Assembly (NCBI RefSeq): GCF_018320785.1
Contig: NC_054877.1
Location: 7,859,030 to 7,923,029, forward strand
Reading direction: 5' to 3'
Length of the DNA stretch: 64,000 nucleotides
Source of the DNA: Cheilinus undulatus
Taxonomy: Eukaryota; Chordata; Actinopteri; Labriformes; Labridae
Below, one piece after another: positions 53,101-63,102 of the stretch. Position 1 is the stretch's first letter. The number at the start of each line of letters is the position of its first letter. Made by a program: the position numbers and the translations under genes. Below the pieces are notes generated by a model. It made no database searches and was not told the DNA's origin. It saw nothing but the letters and a program-made list of their open reading frames with translations.

Positions 53101-53845
53101 TGCGTTTCCGGCTTCCTGTCACTCTGGTCGTGATTGTCATCATGAGGATGGTGGTTATGGTGGCCCTTGTGGTGATGATGATGTTGATGATGATGATTAT
53201 GGTGGCCTGCTTGCTCGTGATGTTGCACTCTTACAGTCCTGATTCGATCCAAACCAACATTCTGTAAGAGACGCTTCAGACCGGCCAGAGAGATGGTCCC
53301 GTTTTCACCATATCTGTTGGATTTAATAAAACATCACGGTTACACATCAAGCAATTCAAGAACAGTTATCAGCATTTCAGGAATAAAACAAGTTCCCTCT
53401 CAAAATAACATGGTCTTTATTTTTGTTAAAGAAAAAAAACTTGAGAATGAAATCATTTTTTTTTCACCATCAACCAGCTGTCTAGATGTCAGGGATTAAA
53501 AAAAATCAAAAACTTCAAGTGATGTCTCTTAATTTCTGATTTTATTTGCTTTATTTCTGTAATCATGTCACATGAAATAATGTCTTCTTTGAAGTTTTAG
53601 TAAATGTTACGTAATGAAAATGCACTAATGGTAACTCAAGGACCTCACCTGTTGAAAAGAGATTCCAGGTGTTGTCTCTGACTCTGCTCAGCTCTCTGGG
53701 AGTCGACCACGGCAGAAAGTAAACGGCCCGCGCTGTGCGTCTCGGTTGTGGATGTAGTGCATTCCAAACCTGCCGACCCAGACCAGGTCATGACGAGTAA
53801 GAACATCAAAGCCATGACAGCCCGACTCGTCTCCTCATCCATCAT
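37984..53845 (-). CDS. slc39a6: Zinc transporter ZIP6 (SLC39A6), 11 coding exons
   Basis: Zinc importer of the LIV-1 group of ZIP transporters, moving zinc into the cytosol, in the plasma membrane after processing in the ER. Coding exons: 53649-53845, 52860-53313, 52305-52461, 52139-52234, 51766-51935, 51455-51646, 50890-50974, 48023-48406, 44218-44298, 43828-44018, 37984-38136. All introns are GT-AG and phases agree. The sum is 2,160 nt, or 719 residues; human ZIP6 is about 755. Features in order: signal peptide, His-rich ectodomain, CPALLNQID motif, TM1-3, His-rich cytosolic loop, TM4 with HNFSDG, TM5 with HELPHE, TM6-8. It is ZIP6 and not ZIP10: [10 protein letters not shown] and the AWVGGF segment match my recollection of ZIP6. 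ATG 53845 was chosen because it is the first in the exon after the acceptor. No break was seen. Confidence 0.95.
38265..38420. repeat. AT-only low-complexity stretch
   Basis: Mixed TTATT/TTAAT words in the last slc39a6 intron; almost no G or C. Confidence 0.85.
38428..39578. repeat. Dispersed fish repeat, first copy or half
   Basis: Starts AGCTACAAGCAGCAATGATG followed by GGCCCTCGCAACC, an opening I associate with a common teleost repeat. A stretch at about 38845-38940 (CAAGTTTGTTTCATTATTTT, then TATTCATGGATGAACAGACAG) recurs in the same orientation at about 41455-41550. Confidence 0.55.
39583..41383. mobile_element. Kolobok-like TTAA element with ~365-bp inverted repeats
   Basis: Flanked by TTAA (39579-39582 and 41384-41387). 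The left end is AGGGATATTTTGGGATTTTT. The reverse complement of the right end is AGGGATATTTCGGGATTTTT. The inverted repeats run about 365 bp (39583-39948 and 41018-41383) at high identity. TTAA targets with AGGG termini fit the Kolobok superfamily better than piggyBac, which starts CCC. No Kolobok transposase was seen. The interior has P2X7-like coding remnants. It sits in the last slc39a6 intron. Confidence 0.75.
39992..40330 (+). pseudogene. P2X7 C-terminal (ballast)-like ORF remnant
   Basis: ATG at 39992 opens a 43-codon acidic stretch with [13 protein letters not shown], ending at TGA 40121. In a second frame follows WWCRCGKC (about 40182-40205), in a third SYCCHEWDL (about 40221-40250), and then [13 protein letters not shown] (about 40308 on). 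Together they match, in order, the Cys-rich zinc-binding ballast domain of P2X7 receptors and its free-standing relatives in fish. At least two frameshifts make it non-functional. The resemblance is from memory of the motif order. It has no transmembrane receptor part. Confidence 0.6.
41388..42592. repeat. Dispersed fish repeat, second copy or half
   Basis: Ends in GGTCCTCGCACCACTCGGTG followed by CTCGGGCCCTAATA, a terminus I associate with a widespread fish repeat. Interior phrases such as GGTCCAAGAGGCTTTTTTGT occur twice (about 41652 and 42287), showing internal duplication. The ORF at 41975-42280 is a by-product. Confidence 0.55.
42593..43827. other. Intron DNA, no gene seen
   Basis: Part of the last slc39a6 intron. 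Holds an 18-base A run near 42762-42779. Short ORFs near 43074-43595 on both strands overlap and show no domain. Confidence 0.5.
43828..44018 (-). CDS. slc39a6: slc39a6 exon 11: TM6 and TM7
   Basis: Encodes [19 protein letters not shown], the [13 protein letters not shown] span and [20 protein letters not shown]. It ends in phase 0 at GTGAGT. Confidence 0.95.
44218..44298 (-). CDS. slc39a6: slc39a6 exon 10: TM5 with HELPHE
   Basis: Encodes [20 protein letters not shown] and HELPHELG, the catalytic-like TM5 metal motif of the LIV-1 group. 81 nt, phase 1 on both sides. Confidence 0.95.
44480..44835. repeat. hAT-type MITE, degenerate ends
   Basis: The left part reads TTCCCAACCTGAGGTACGGGA and then CCCCCTTTGGGGGG. 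The right part ends GGTTTGTAAACCACTGGTTTA. The pair CAGTGGTTT / TTCCCAACCTG is the kind of end seen in many vertebrate hAT MITEs. Target duplication not resolved. Confidence 0.45.
46760..46804. repeat. (AAAT)n then (AT)n microsatellite
   Basis: AAATAAATAAAT passes into ATATATATAC, within an slc39a6 intron. Confidence 0.9.
47757..47915 (-). repeat. Inverted dispersed copy, partner at 59045-59203
   Basis: It matches the reverse complement of 59045-59203 along its length, for example GAGGGTGTGATCAGAGACCT, GGGTGTCAGCTGACTGTTG and AACATGTGGGTTTAGTTTTC. About 88% identity by eye, with small gaps. Confidence 0.8.
48023..48406 (-). CDS. slc39a6: slc39a6 exon 9: His-rich loop and TM4
   Basis: Contains [18 protein letters not shown], the long His run (about 48220-48125) and TM4 with [19 protein letters not shown], whose His and Asp form part of the zinc site. 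The plus-strand Val-rich ORF here is a shadow of the His codons. Confidence 0.95.
49421..50256 (+). pseudogene. Retroviral-type integrase remnant (old endogenous element)
   Basis: In an slc39a6 intron, opposite in orientation to the gene. The core reads as an integrase catalytic domain: a first Asp in CTDVAGP (about 49632-49650), a frameshift in a G run near 49661-49670, then [10 protein letters not shown], a position that should be Asp but is Gly (TGNGTHF, about 49788-49808), and the Glu in [10 protein letters not shown] (about 49881-49908). The C-terminal part ([16 protein letters not shown]) resembles the integrase C-terminal domain. It ends at TAG 50254. No LTRs, gag, polymerase or envelope were found. 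It is a broken fragment. Whether it derives from a retrovirus or a Gypsy-type element cannot be settled here. Confidence 0.7.
50257..50889. other. Intron DNA downstream of the integrase fragment
   Basis: About 200 bp after the integrase stop may be the 3' end of the same element. No LTR match could be seen. Otherwise no signal. Confidence 0.4.
50890..50974 (-). CDS. slc39a6: slc39a6 exon 8: cytosolic loop, first part
   Basis: An 85-nt exon encoding an acidic/basic linker ([16 protein letters not shown]). The least conserved part of the family; its phases fit both neighbours. Confidence 0.85.
51455..51646 (-). CDS. slc39a6: slc39a6 exon 7: TM3
   Basis: Begins with a His cluster ([11 protein letters not shown]), then [20 protein letters not shown] (TM3), and ends in a Lys-rich cytosolic stretch (MYKEKKQK). 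Confidence 0.94.
51766..51935 (-). CDS. slc39a6: slc39a6 exon 6: TM1 and TM2
   Basis: Encodes [20 protein letters not shown] (TM1) and the [20 protein letters not shown] span (TM2), ending at LHLIPH. The donor GTGAGT is at 51765-51760. Confidence 0.95.
52139..52234 (-). CDS. slc39a6: slc39a6 exon 5: short His/Asp-rich linker
   Basis: A 96-nt exon with [13 protein letters not shown] and then a Ser/Gly-rich stretch. It leads to the first membrane span. Flanked by TCTCTAG and GTAAGA. Confidence 0.88.
   Translation of the reverse strand: MISMLMIITTTRSRTMTSVSAQVEKMAKASR
52305..52461 (-). CDS. slc39a6: slc39a6 exon 4: CPALL motif
   Basis: Encodes [18 protein letters not shown] and the [13 protein letters not shown] motif, the conserved Cys pair and CPALL(x)Q signature of the LIV-1 group. 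Phase 1 at the donor. The acceptor follows a long pyrimidine run (16 T on the minus strand). Confidence 0.92.
52860..53313 (-). CDS. slc39a6: slc39a6 exon 3: His-rich ectodomain
   Basis: It starts with [20 protein letters not shown], a conserved LIV-1-group N-terminal motif. A cluster of His runs (about 53225-53140) then encodes the extracellular metal-binding segment. The plus-strand ORF over the same codons is a shadow. Confidence 0.93.
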
Positions 53846-53847
53846 CT
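53649..53847 (-). CDS. slc39a6: slc39a6 exon 2: start codon and signal peptide
   Basis: The acceptor CTTCGGCAG is followed by AG and two ATG codons (53845 and 53842). The hydrophobic run [17 protein letters not shown] is a typical signal peptide. The exon ends with two bases of an Arg codon, completed in exon 3. Confidence 0.93.
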
Positions 53848-53849
53848 CT

Positions 53850-55922
53850 GCCGAAGAAACGAGAAGGTTACAACACCGCAATGACAAGCTAACATGTCAG
53901 AACACGTGTTTGTTTATTTAGAGTCAAACAAGATAGAAATAAATTACTTTCAGAAATGTTTACTTCTAAAACAAATGTATAAATAATTTTTCTCATTCAC
54001 TCAGCAATGAATGATAGATTGTATTTTTATTGCAATAGTGATGTGTACATGCACAGCAATAACATCTCAAGGGCGTGCGATAGTCTGGTGACCTAGTCAG
54101 AGGCCGCTTGGGTGCTTTTGTATTTTAGCCAAAATTACACATTTTCTCATTTCTGTGACAAACATGCATTTAAGTCTGCCTGGAATCATCATTAGAAGCT
54201 AGAGAAGTGAGCCCTGAATAGCAGAGTCTGTGTGTTTCCTCCTTACATCAGGCTGCAGATGGCCCTGCTTCCTCATCCTGACAATTTAGGTAGACCTTAA
54301 GTTACAGGGGGCTGATTCTAGATGAGTTTATTCCCTCTATAAATGACACCTCATCCAAGTGCTTGCAAATAAATGGGCTTTTCACGGCACGGACATGCAG
54401 ATTGTTTATTTTACAGCTTATATGTGTACGCTGCAGCGTGACTGTCACAGCATTTTGCCCCTGTAAGCATATGGTTAACCATTAGTTGCATCCTGGGCCT
54501 TTTCATGTCGGCTAAACTTAACTTTGAATGTCATTAGACATGGTTGATGGCATTTAAGGAACAAAGTGGCGAGTTTATTTGTTGAGCTGTTGATGAAACA
54601 AGTCACTCCATCCACCTGCTCTGTCTCTACTCATCCTCAGTTTGTATGTCAGAGCCACTGTCAGAGGCTGCACAGTGTGATATTTCAGATCCAAAATAAC
54701 AAAAAGGTCCAATGAGAACAAAAAAATTAAATGTTTTACATGTGCCCAATGACACTTCATTTATCAGGTTATATTTAATTGTATTACTTTATATTTTTTA
54801 AGTTTAAAAAATGCAATATATATCGCAGAGAGAAAACCTTTGGCAATGTCTATTTCTTCCAATATCATTCAGCCCTATTACAAACCAATTACCCATGTGG
54901 TTCACTCTGATATAACTATATCAGCTCACACACCTGATCTGGAATAAGAAGACACATGGAAACAGCCTGAGAATCTAAAAAATATATATTTCCTGAATAT
55001 TATTGTTAAGCCGAATTGTAAAACAGTCTTTTGTTAATAAATATTCAAAGAAGTTCAGTGGTATTAATGTTACTTTCACTTCAAAATGTAAAAAAAAAAT
55101 GCGACTTCTCCGTTTTCTAAATGGGATTCTGCTTGTGTTATGATTCAAAGAGTGTCCGTGTTCACTAGCGACTTTTGGCAGGATGTACCTGTGATTATCG
55201 TATAACAAGACAAGTTATGAAAGGAAATATCCCAACAAATGCCTCTACTTAAACTTTTCGTAATGTAAAAGAAAAAAGTTTAATCTTGAGAGACAAAATA
55301 TTAAAAAATATATCTCAAAGCCATCAGTCAACATGATCACCATTTACATCGTAACACCGGCTCGTCCAAATGAAAGACGCGAATAGCCGTGTCGGATGTT
55401 AGATAGCTAGCTCAATTAAACACACAGCTCGTAAGTATACATTAAAATGAATGTAAAGGTTAGTTTTTAGCATTCAGGGTTATTTTAAGTTTAAATTGTC
55501 TCACCTCTTTAGCTTATAACAGAGAGTTAGCGGGTTAGCCACCGTGCTAGCTGAGGTTTTATCGTTAAATGTGTCGGAGGATGCTGGCAGATGGCATCTG
55601 CCAGGTGGATGCGGCCCGGGCTCAGGCCTCGTGCTGCCAACGAGCCTCTACCGAAGTTAAACATAAATATCGAGCCATATAAACAACAAATTCCTTCTTT
55701 TGAAGGAGCAGCCACGCGTGTATGCACAGAAACACAAGCCCACAGTGGAGGTAAACAGTAACACGTTGGGTTTGTGCGCTCTGCACCAGCCCGTTCGGCG
55801 CCGTGCCGTGTGCACAAAGACGGCAAACCCGGAAACTGGAGCCAGCCTCTGCCGCCGACATGCCTCATCTTCACTCCGGCCATCAAAACTGACAAAAACG
55901 AGAATTTAAATGTGTGATAATA
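53850..55922. other. slc39a6: slc39a6 intron 1
   Basis: 2 kb between the leader exon and the first coding exon. No further exon was recognised. ORFs at 55527-55934 lie in CG-rich promoter-proximal DNA and look accidental. Confidence 0.5.
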
Positions 55923-55928
55923 ACTTAC

Positions 55929-56090
55929 AGTCAATGTTAAAGGTGTGTCCTCTCCTCTCTGGTCGATGTATGAAGGGTAGACGGTGTCGCTTGGTCTTCG
56001 TCAGTGTCTGTCCGGTATAAACGGCTGAAGGATGTGGTTAGTGTTGGATTCAGGGACTATCGGATATCTGAGTGACGACCCAACGCTTGA
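55929..56090 (-). promoter_or_regulatory. slc39a6: slc39a6 5' noncoding exon and core promoter region
   Basis: A consensus donor (GTAAGT on the minus strand, 55928-55923) fits the first exon of slc39a6. It would splice to the acceptor before 53847, giving a leader with no coding. The upper limit (transcription start) is a guess. The surrounding 55.5-56.1 kb is richer in CG dinucleotides than the rest of the window, as for a housekeeping-type promoter. Confidence 0.6.
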
Positions 56091-56279
56091 TTGCACAGCG
56101 TGAAGGAGGAGGGCAAACACACCGTTGTTCAAACACTATTTCCATATAAGCTAAATTGTATGTAAGGTTATATGAAAACCAAAAACTAGAGATTAAAATA
56201 AACGTTATAAATAGTGCTTCAAATTAAAGGTAAAAAAATTGACAGAAACAGTTAAACTATGAGCCAGAAGCCAAAATTA

Positions 56280-57060
56280 TGCCAAATTAATTCGTCACTT
56301 TTAATAGAAAGTCAAATACGATATATAAAAAAAATACTATTCGATAGAAAAATATTAATTTGAATATTCAAAAGTCAGAATTATAATGAAAATATGTCAT
56401 GACGTCATTGTTCAGATTTTTTACTGCAAAATGATAATTTTGTATATCACAACATTGAAAAATGATGTCATAATAATAGTAATATCATTATTTATCTTAA
56501 AAGCTAATTAGTTCAGCTTATTATCTCATTATTGTACCTCACTTTGACAAAATTGTGATTTTTATATGACATAGTTTTGACTTTTGTATTTCATGATTTT
56601 GTCTTTTATTTAATAATAGATTGACATTTTGTAACATTTGGGTCTCAATAATTTATCAATATCTCTTAATTGCAACTTTTTATTTGTCTTATTATTTCAT
56701 ATTCCCTTTGATGTCACAATTTTTGTTGTGTTATTAGCATTCATGTGATTACTGGGACTATTTGTCTTAGAATTTTAAGTTTTTGTCTCATAATTTTGAC
56801 TTTTATAATGTCATAATTATGATTTTATATTGAATTATTATGACTTTTTATTCAGAATTTTGAAATACTTTTAAATAATTCAACTTTTATTTCAAAATTC
56901 GGACTTAAAGTTAATCTTGTAATTGTAAGTTGGTCATAGTTTTTGTCTTATTATTCTTTTTTCTGAATTTTTATTTCAGAATATCAACTTTTTAATCTAA
57001 TAATTTTAACTTAAATGCCATAACTTCAACTTAATTATGACTTAAGTTTATACATGGAAG
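56280..57060. repeat. AT-rich degenerate repeat (TCATAATTTTGACTTTT words)
   Basis: The words TTTTGTCTCATAATTTTGA, TTATTATTTC and CAACTTTTTA recur every 18-30 bp over about 780 bp with many changes. It is an old short-period array upstream of slc39a6. Confidence 0.6.
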
Positions 57061-59044
57061 TCTACTTGCACATTATAGCTCTCTATCATTTTTTTCCTCA
57101 TTAAGAAGAATGATTTTGTTTCAGTAATGTTTTTTTTTTCTTTTATCACAGTAACAAACTGGTAGCCAGGGGTGGAGACAGAAGTGTTAAATATCCAGGG
57201 TTTAGCACAAACCAAGTGTGATTTGGTGAATGCTTACCTAGATAGTTGTTGCTTCTCATCACTTATTTGCACTTTTTCAAACTATTTTGAATTCATATTC
57301 ACACTTAATATGTTAACAAATCTATAAATTACAGCATTTGGGCAGAAATTGTGCCATTCCTCCTTTTAAATTTCATTCAGTGTATAAGCTCTTCAAAGTA
57401 AAATAAAAAAGACTGACTTTTTTTCTTTCATTTTTACATAAAGAATGAAATCTCCAGGCTGCGATCAACAGAGTCCGTAGGTTTTTATTATAAATGATTA
57501 TGTTTTCATTCAGGATTTTAACATAAAAAAAAATGCTCGCTTACCAGTCACCATGGCTAGTAGTTTTCCAAAGTTAATAGCCACCCTGAATTTCCCCTGG
57601 CCACTGTTTTCTTGTTGGAAATAACATTATACATGATTAAGGCTGACTGTGTCATGCTAAACTAGATCTGCATGTCTTTGAAACGTAAATGGACACGGTG
57701 ATTCCAACTTAAAAGGATTTTCCTCGCCCATGCTGCAGAAAACGCAAAAAATGACAACAAAGTTTGTGGTCAGATAGAAAGTAGGCAAAAATCTAGTACT
57801 TTGCATTTATTTGGGGGGAAATAACCCCATCTACGAGGAAAACAGCCTCACTGCAATAATACTGTAGCATTTTTATAAACAGTGGTGCCTAAAGCCAGTT
57901 CCATTAGAACAGAGTCCAGGATGTGCCACAAAATTATTAACCTGCCAAACTGGCTGGAGGGGGTCACTGCACTGCCTGCTATGGCTGAAATCTGCCTGCA
58001 TTCAGCTGGTTGGTGGGTGTTCATCTCAGTTTGCGTTTATCAGTATTAACACTTAACAGACTTTACCAACCTGAAAGAATTCAGGGCTTTTGAGAAAACA
58101 GTCAGGGCTTAAACCCTGTAACCCCCTCACTCGTGCTGGGTAGCATCACTTCTGTTTGCTCAGCATGTCAGAGAAACGACAAGTGCTAAACACATCCTAA
58201 AACAGAACAATAGAGGAGGAAGCTGTGAGGACGTATTTCTGAGGAGGACGTGAAGGCACCACAGGATGATGTGAGGATGATGAAGGAGGACAGCAGAGCA
58301 TGTGACCCAGCTTTTTCAGGTCCGTGGGAAAGAAGAGGAGAGGAGGATTAGTGTGGAGACGTTAGGAAACATTCCACTGTAGTTTGAAAGTCAGAAAGTT
58401 AAGATAAACCGACAACATTTACACACACTTTTCTACTTATACACACTTTTTGCTTCACATGGTTGTTTTTCTTAGAAATCGCTTGTCCTCCTTTATATTT
58501 AAGGATGAAGAATAGCACAACTCAACCACATTTAAGTGACACAATATAAGTTTTTACACCATATATTCACTGTTAAAACTCAGATCTATCTTATCTACAT
58601 TCATGTATTTGCCACCATAATAAAGGAGGAATTTCATGCATGTTATTGTGGGGGTCTCTGCTGGGGATCAATGATGGGGTAGTTGCATAGCAAAATTTGG
58701 TAACACCTGCTATAAGGCAACAGTTTACCCTGACAACACTCTTCTAAGTTCATTTCTTCAACAGAATTTTTACTACATGGTGTGTTTAATTGATTTAGGC
58801 ATCTGAATACTTCTCCCACCATAAACTCTGATTTTGTTTGCAAACAGGAAAAACATTGCAGCGTTCCTGGAAATGTGTCCTTACAATCCATCTTTCTGCT
58901 GTAAATATAGTTTTGTATCCATGCCTGGGGTTTAAAACTTCGATCTGTTTGCATTGCCCTCTCCAAATGAACTGATGTAGTTCTCTATATTGTGTACATT
59001 ACTGTTAGATAACAGTGAATGTTATGCTTCAGCTGGTAGAAGTC
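57061..59044. other. Intergenic DNA, no gene seen
   Basis: No ORF over about 110 codons and no exon pattern. The 107-codon minus ORF at 58643-58966 has no domain. Confidence 0.5.
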
Positions 59045-59203
59045 TCAGAAACAGGAGATAAAAACCCCACAGTGCTGAAAACTAAACCCACATGTTTCAA
59101 CAGTCAGCTGACACCCAGGTCTCTGATCACACCCTCCCATAAAACAAGCAGATGGTCATTTTTCCCAACAACATGATGTGTTTATGTTTTCTTTGGTGTT
59201 AGC
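59045..59203 (+). repeat. Inverted dispersed copy, partner at 47757-47915
   Basis: It starts CTCAGAAACAGGAGATAAAA and ends near TGTTTATGTTTTCTTTGGTG. Its partner lies in inverted orientation 11.3 kb away, inside slc39a6. No terminal repeat or target duplication was noted. Confidence 0.8.
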
Positions 59204-59392
59204 TAACCAGCTTTAAAGGGCGAGTCTGTTATTTTAAAACCTGAGCCCTATCTATCAGGCCCAATGGCATCAATGCAAAATGTTTACAATGGTTCCTGCA
59301 GCGATGAAACAGTCTGAAGTGGCTGCCAAAGCCCCCATAAGGGGGTGAGAGCTTTCTGCAGCCCCGCCACATGGGGGCCTGTGAACATGAAC

Positions 59393-59590
59393 TTTTTTTT
59401 TTTTTTTTTTAAGTTTTATTTTTGAGCCTTTTCATGCCTTTATTTGATAGAGGAAGGACAGTGGATAGACTCGGAAACAGGGAAGAGATTGGGGACGGAC
59501 ATACGGTAAAGGGCCACAGGCCGGATTCAAACCCGGGCCGCCCACGTACATGGGTAGCGCCTTAAACCACTCGAGCATCTGCGCTCCTGT
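59393..59590 (-). repeat. tRNA-derived SINE, minus strand, with poly(A)
   Basis: On the minus strand: a head with CTCGAGTGGTTTAAGGCGCT (A box, tRNA-Leu-like), a B box GGGTTTGAATCC, a body of about 120 bp, and a tail of about 19 A (T run at 59393-59411). Complete in layout, though the anticodon arm is not tRNA-like enough for a functional gene. Confidence 0.75.
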
Positions 59591-60239
59591 GAACATGAAC
59601 ATTTTTAAAGTCACCAAATGTGACTTTAAAAACAAATTCTCAGCATTACCTTTGAGTGGTATTAGCCTTTTCCCCTGGCTTTCTCTTTTTGGTCATGGGA
59701 TGGCCCAACTAAACAATTAGGTCTACATTTTTGTGAGCCTGGCCTTGTAGGCTTGTTAGCACAAGCTTCCTGGCAGCCAGGAGGTTAGCACCAACATTGC
59801 TGATCCATGCACTGATATGATTTAATTTTGATCCGAGAGGGGCCTTTATATGGACAATGAGGGGCCTGGGGTGTGCCTGATGGCTGCAACACATTCCTCA
59901 AAAAAGATCCAAGCTTGCACCCCTCTGATGAGCTCAGATTGTTACACCTCTGCACCGAGACTGGTAGTGTGTTTTTGGCTTGTCTTTCCATTCATCCATG
60001 CATGTTTGAATAAGACATTTGAAGAAATCTGTCGCATTTTATTTAAACCTTGCACCGGTGTTCACTCTGGCTCAAGGATGAATGATCTGATTTGATAAGT
60101 CATAGGTAAAAGATCAAGGTTATTCTCATGCTGAACCTTCTGAACATTTCTATCAATTACTCCACCAAAAAAGATCCCTCAGCCATACCCCTCTAACCTA
60201 TCTGTCCTTTCAGTCTGCGACTGATCTAGTCACTCTTAA
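59591..60239. other. Intergenic DNA, no gene seen
   Basis: Overlapping short ORFs on both strands (59709-60095) with no domain features. Confidence 0.45.
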
Positions 60240-61960
60240 TGCTTGATAATTCACAGGAAACAGAGACATGAAGAATAAAACTTCACTGAAAGTGTGTTGT
60301 CACCTTTTAGGAGTGTTTCAAAACAAGAAAATAAACATTACAATACTAACAAGGAGATTTGATGGAATTTGGGCAGCTTGTAGCATAATTTTCTCAAAAA
60401 ATCTGTTGCATAGTCATGTAGAGATTCACAGGGTCCTGCCAGGTATTAAAAATGTAAAAAATTCAAAATCATAAATCCCTATTTGTCAAGAAATGTTGAT
60501 TTGTTTGAGCAGGTTTTCCCTTTAATATTCTCAACCAAATAATCTCAAACTTTAACAGAGTTAGAACATGAAGAAAAATAATCCACTGACAATTCCCTGT
60601 CACAGGAATTTTTTCAAATATGAAATTTAAACTGTTTCAAAGTAATTTAATCAGGTTTAGTCTTTGATTTTCTCACATAGTTAAGCATAGTATTATATCC
60701 AAAGGATACGAAGGAAACAAATCCACCAAAAGGGATTTCAAGAGAGGAAAATTACTGCACTGAAACAGAGTTTGAAGGCAATCTGAGAGGGTTTTTGTCT
60801 TGAATTTTCTCAAAAAGTATACAGAAATATCTCCGAATGTACAGGATCAGAGACATGGACTTAAAGAAAACAAGTCCATTGAAAGCTTGAAAAGGTTTAA
60901 AAATATAAACTTTATTTTATTTTATTTGTCATATGCATTTAAAAGCATAATGTACAGCCAGTACAATGAAATGCATTTTGCCTCATCACTTTCTCATCCT
61001 GCAAAACCAACAGAAATAAAAAATGAAATAACTGTAAAATTATCTGAAAATGAAACGAGTCAGAGCCATGGAAATGAAAAATCAAGATCTACTTAAAGTT
61101 TCTTTTCACCTGTCAAAAACTGTTCAGAATCACATGTAATAAATCACTTTTATCAAGAAGTTTAAATGCAGTATGAGCATTTTTTTCTCTTTAAGTTTCT
61201 CCAAAATTATGCTGTAAAATTGTGCTAAAAGTAACAGGGTCAGAGGCACGCACATGAAGAGTAAAAATGCACTGAAATTTTGTCTGAGAATGATTCCCTA
61301 TGAAAAATTAAATATTACCACATTGGCAAGAAGATTCAATGCAATCTAGCTTCCTGTAATTTTGTCAAGAAGAAAAAAAAACAATTAAATATTCCTGCAT
61401 TATCAAAAAGTTTTCATGCAATCCCAGACAGGCTTTCCCTGTAATTTTCTCAAGACGTCTACAAAATTTAATCTAAAAATATAGAGGGTCAGAGCCATGG
61501 ACATGAGCTATAAGGACCAGTTACATTTTCTTTTCCTCTGCCAGGAATATTTCAGAATAAGAAATTAAATATAACTTCATTATCAGTGCAATCTGAGACA
61601 GGTTTTACTCTCATTTACTCAAAATGGGTGCAGGCAAGTCACACTAGATATACAGGTTGCAGACATGAGGATTAAAATCAGTTTAACTCTCTTGCCTTCA
61701 GTCTCAAATGGCTCAAAATTACATGATAAATAATATTACTTTGATTAGAAAGTCCAGTGTCAGTCTTTCCTTTCATTTTCTCAAAGTGCATGTTGTTAAA
61801 TCATCCCACAGCTTACAGGGCCAGAGCCAGAGACATGAGGGATAAGGATCCTGTCATGTTTTGTAAACCCTTTAAAATAAAAAATCAAACCTGACTTTAT
61901 TCAGAGGAAGTTTTATTGTGATTTGAGCATCTGAAGCTGTGTTTTTATTCAGTTAAACAA
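60240..61960. repeat. Degenerate tandem array, unit ~165-200 bp, about 8-9 copies
   Basis: An anchor like CAGAGCCATGGACATGA recurs near 60260, 60558, 60845, 61050, 61230, 61487, 61650 and 61820. Each is followed, in order, by a CACTGAAA..TTTTC block, a TTTCA.AATAAGAAATTAAA block, a TATCAAGAAGTTT..ATGCAATCTGAG block and a TTTTCTCAAAA block. Copies are diverged, with some deletions and a 60-bp repeat-like interruption at about 60905-60975. Confidence 0.65.
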
Positions 61961-62837
61961 TAAAGGCACACCTAGAGTCTAAAACCAATATTGTGGATGA
62001 GGGCTGGGTGAGAGGACCTCAGAGGAACATCAGAGGAACCAACATGGAGCTCTGAGGGGAGGATTTCACCTGCTTGTTCATCCTTCATCCGTGTCCTCAA
62101 GTTTCATTTCTGAAGGGAAACTTATTCAGGGAATATGACTGACATGTAATCTGATAAAACATGATGTTTTACATCACATGTGGAGTCAGAGGATAACAGT
62201 TACAACGTCTGTATTGTCATATATCAGCATATTTAAATCCAGTGCCATATGCTGTAAATTTCTATGTTGACATCTCTGCAGGAAACGACTCTATGCAAAA
62301 GTGGAAAATCATCTCAGTGGAGAACCAGATCTCAAAAACCATGCTGTGAAAATAAAGGCATTTGAGCTGTTTATGGAGAGTGGGTTGGAGTTTAAGAAGT
62401 TTTGGGGATTAAATCACACTTCAGGAATTCACAGTTAAATGTTTTAAAAGCTGCACATTCATCAACAACAGGACTGTATCAGCAGCATCCACATATTAAA
62501 AACTGTTCATTCAATCTCGTTTGTTCACACTGAGCTCCTCTTTTTTTACTTTAAGTGTCCACAAGGGGGCGACACACTGCAAGAAGAATCTGCAGGATTA
62601 CAGCGCCTCAGTGTAAAAGACGAATACCTCTTTTCATAATGGACTTACATTTGATTTTATACCTTCAGCTTTTTTAAAAGTAAAACAGAAATCTTTATTT
62701 CATTATAAAAGAATCACAGAAACAGTTCATCTTGTTGAATTGTCAGAAATTTAAGCTCATTGTTAACATGAACAGAGGTGGAAGTGATTTGGAGGCCCCA
62801 GGCTATTTTCCATTTTACTTAAACAGTACCAGTGGAG

Positions 62838-63102
62838 TGGCAGACTGGGGTGGTGGTTCCCATTTTCAAAGAGGGGGACCAGAGGGTGAGCTCCAAATGT
62901 TGGGGTATCACACTACTCAGCATCCCAGGGAAAGTTTACTCTGAGGTGCTGTGAAGGAGGCTCCGGCTGGTTGTCTCATCTGGCCTGGGATCATCTTGGA
63001 ATCCTTGGAGGAGTTGGAAAATGTCGCTGGGGACAGGATGCCTACCGCCACCACAGCCCAACCCCCGGATAAACGGAAGAAAATGGATGGATGGATGGAC
63101 TA
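62838..63102 (+). mobile_element. LINE 3' fragment with (GGAT)n tail
   Basis: 62838-62951 encodes a reverse-transcriptase piece (WQTGVVVPIFKEGDQRV, then GITLLSIPGKVY). It is joined directly to the C-terminal end of the same protein (LESLEELENVAGDR, then PPDKRKKMDGW), so the middle is deleted. It ends in GGATGGATGGATGG. A common teleost non-LTR family by pattern; the clade is not assigned. Confidence 0.75.

Noticed and set aside
53034..53267. Plus-strand Met/Val-rich ORF over slc39a6 exon 3
   Set aside because: Same cause: antisense of a His-rich coding segment.
38137..53648. Calling the ZIP gene slc39a10
   Set aside because: The [10 protein letters not shown] loop, AWVGGF before TM1, the CPALLNQID context and the C-terminal LLQNAG..LGF segment are closer to ZIP6 than to ZIP10 as I know them.
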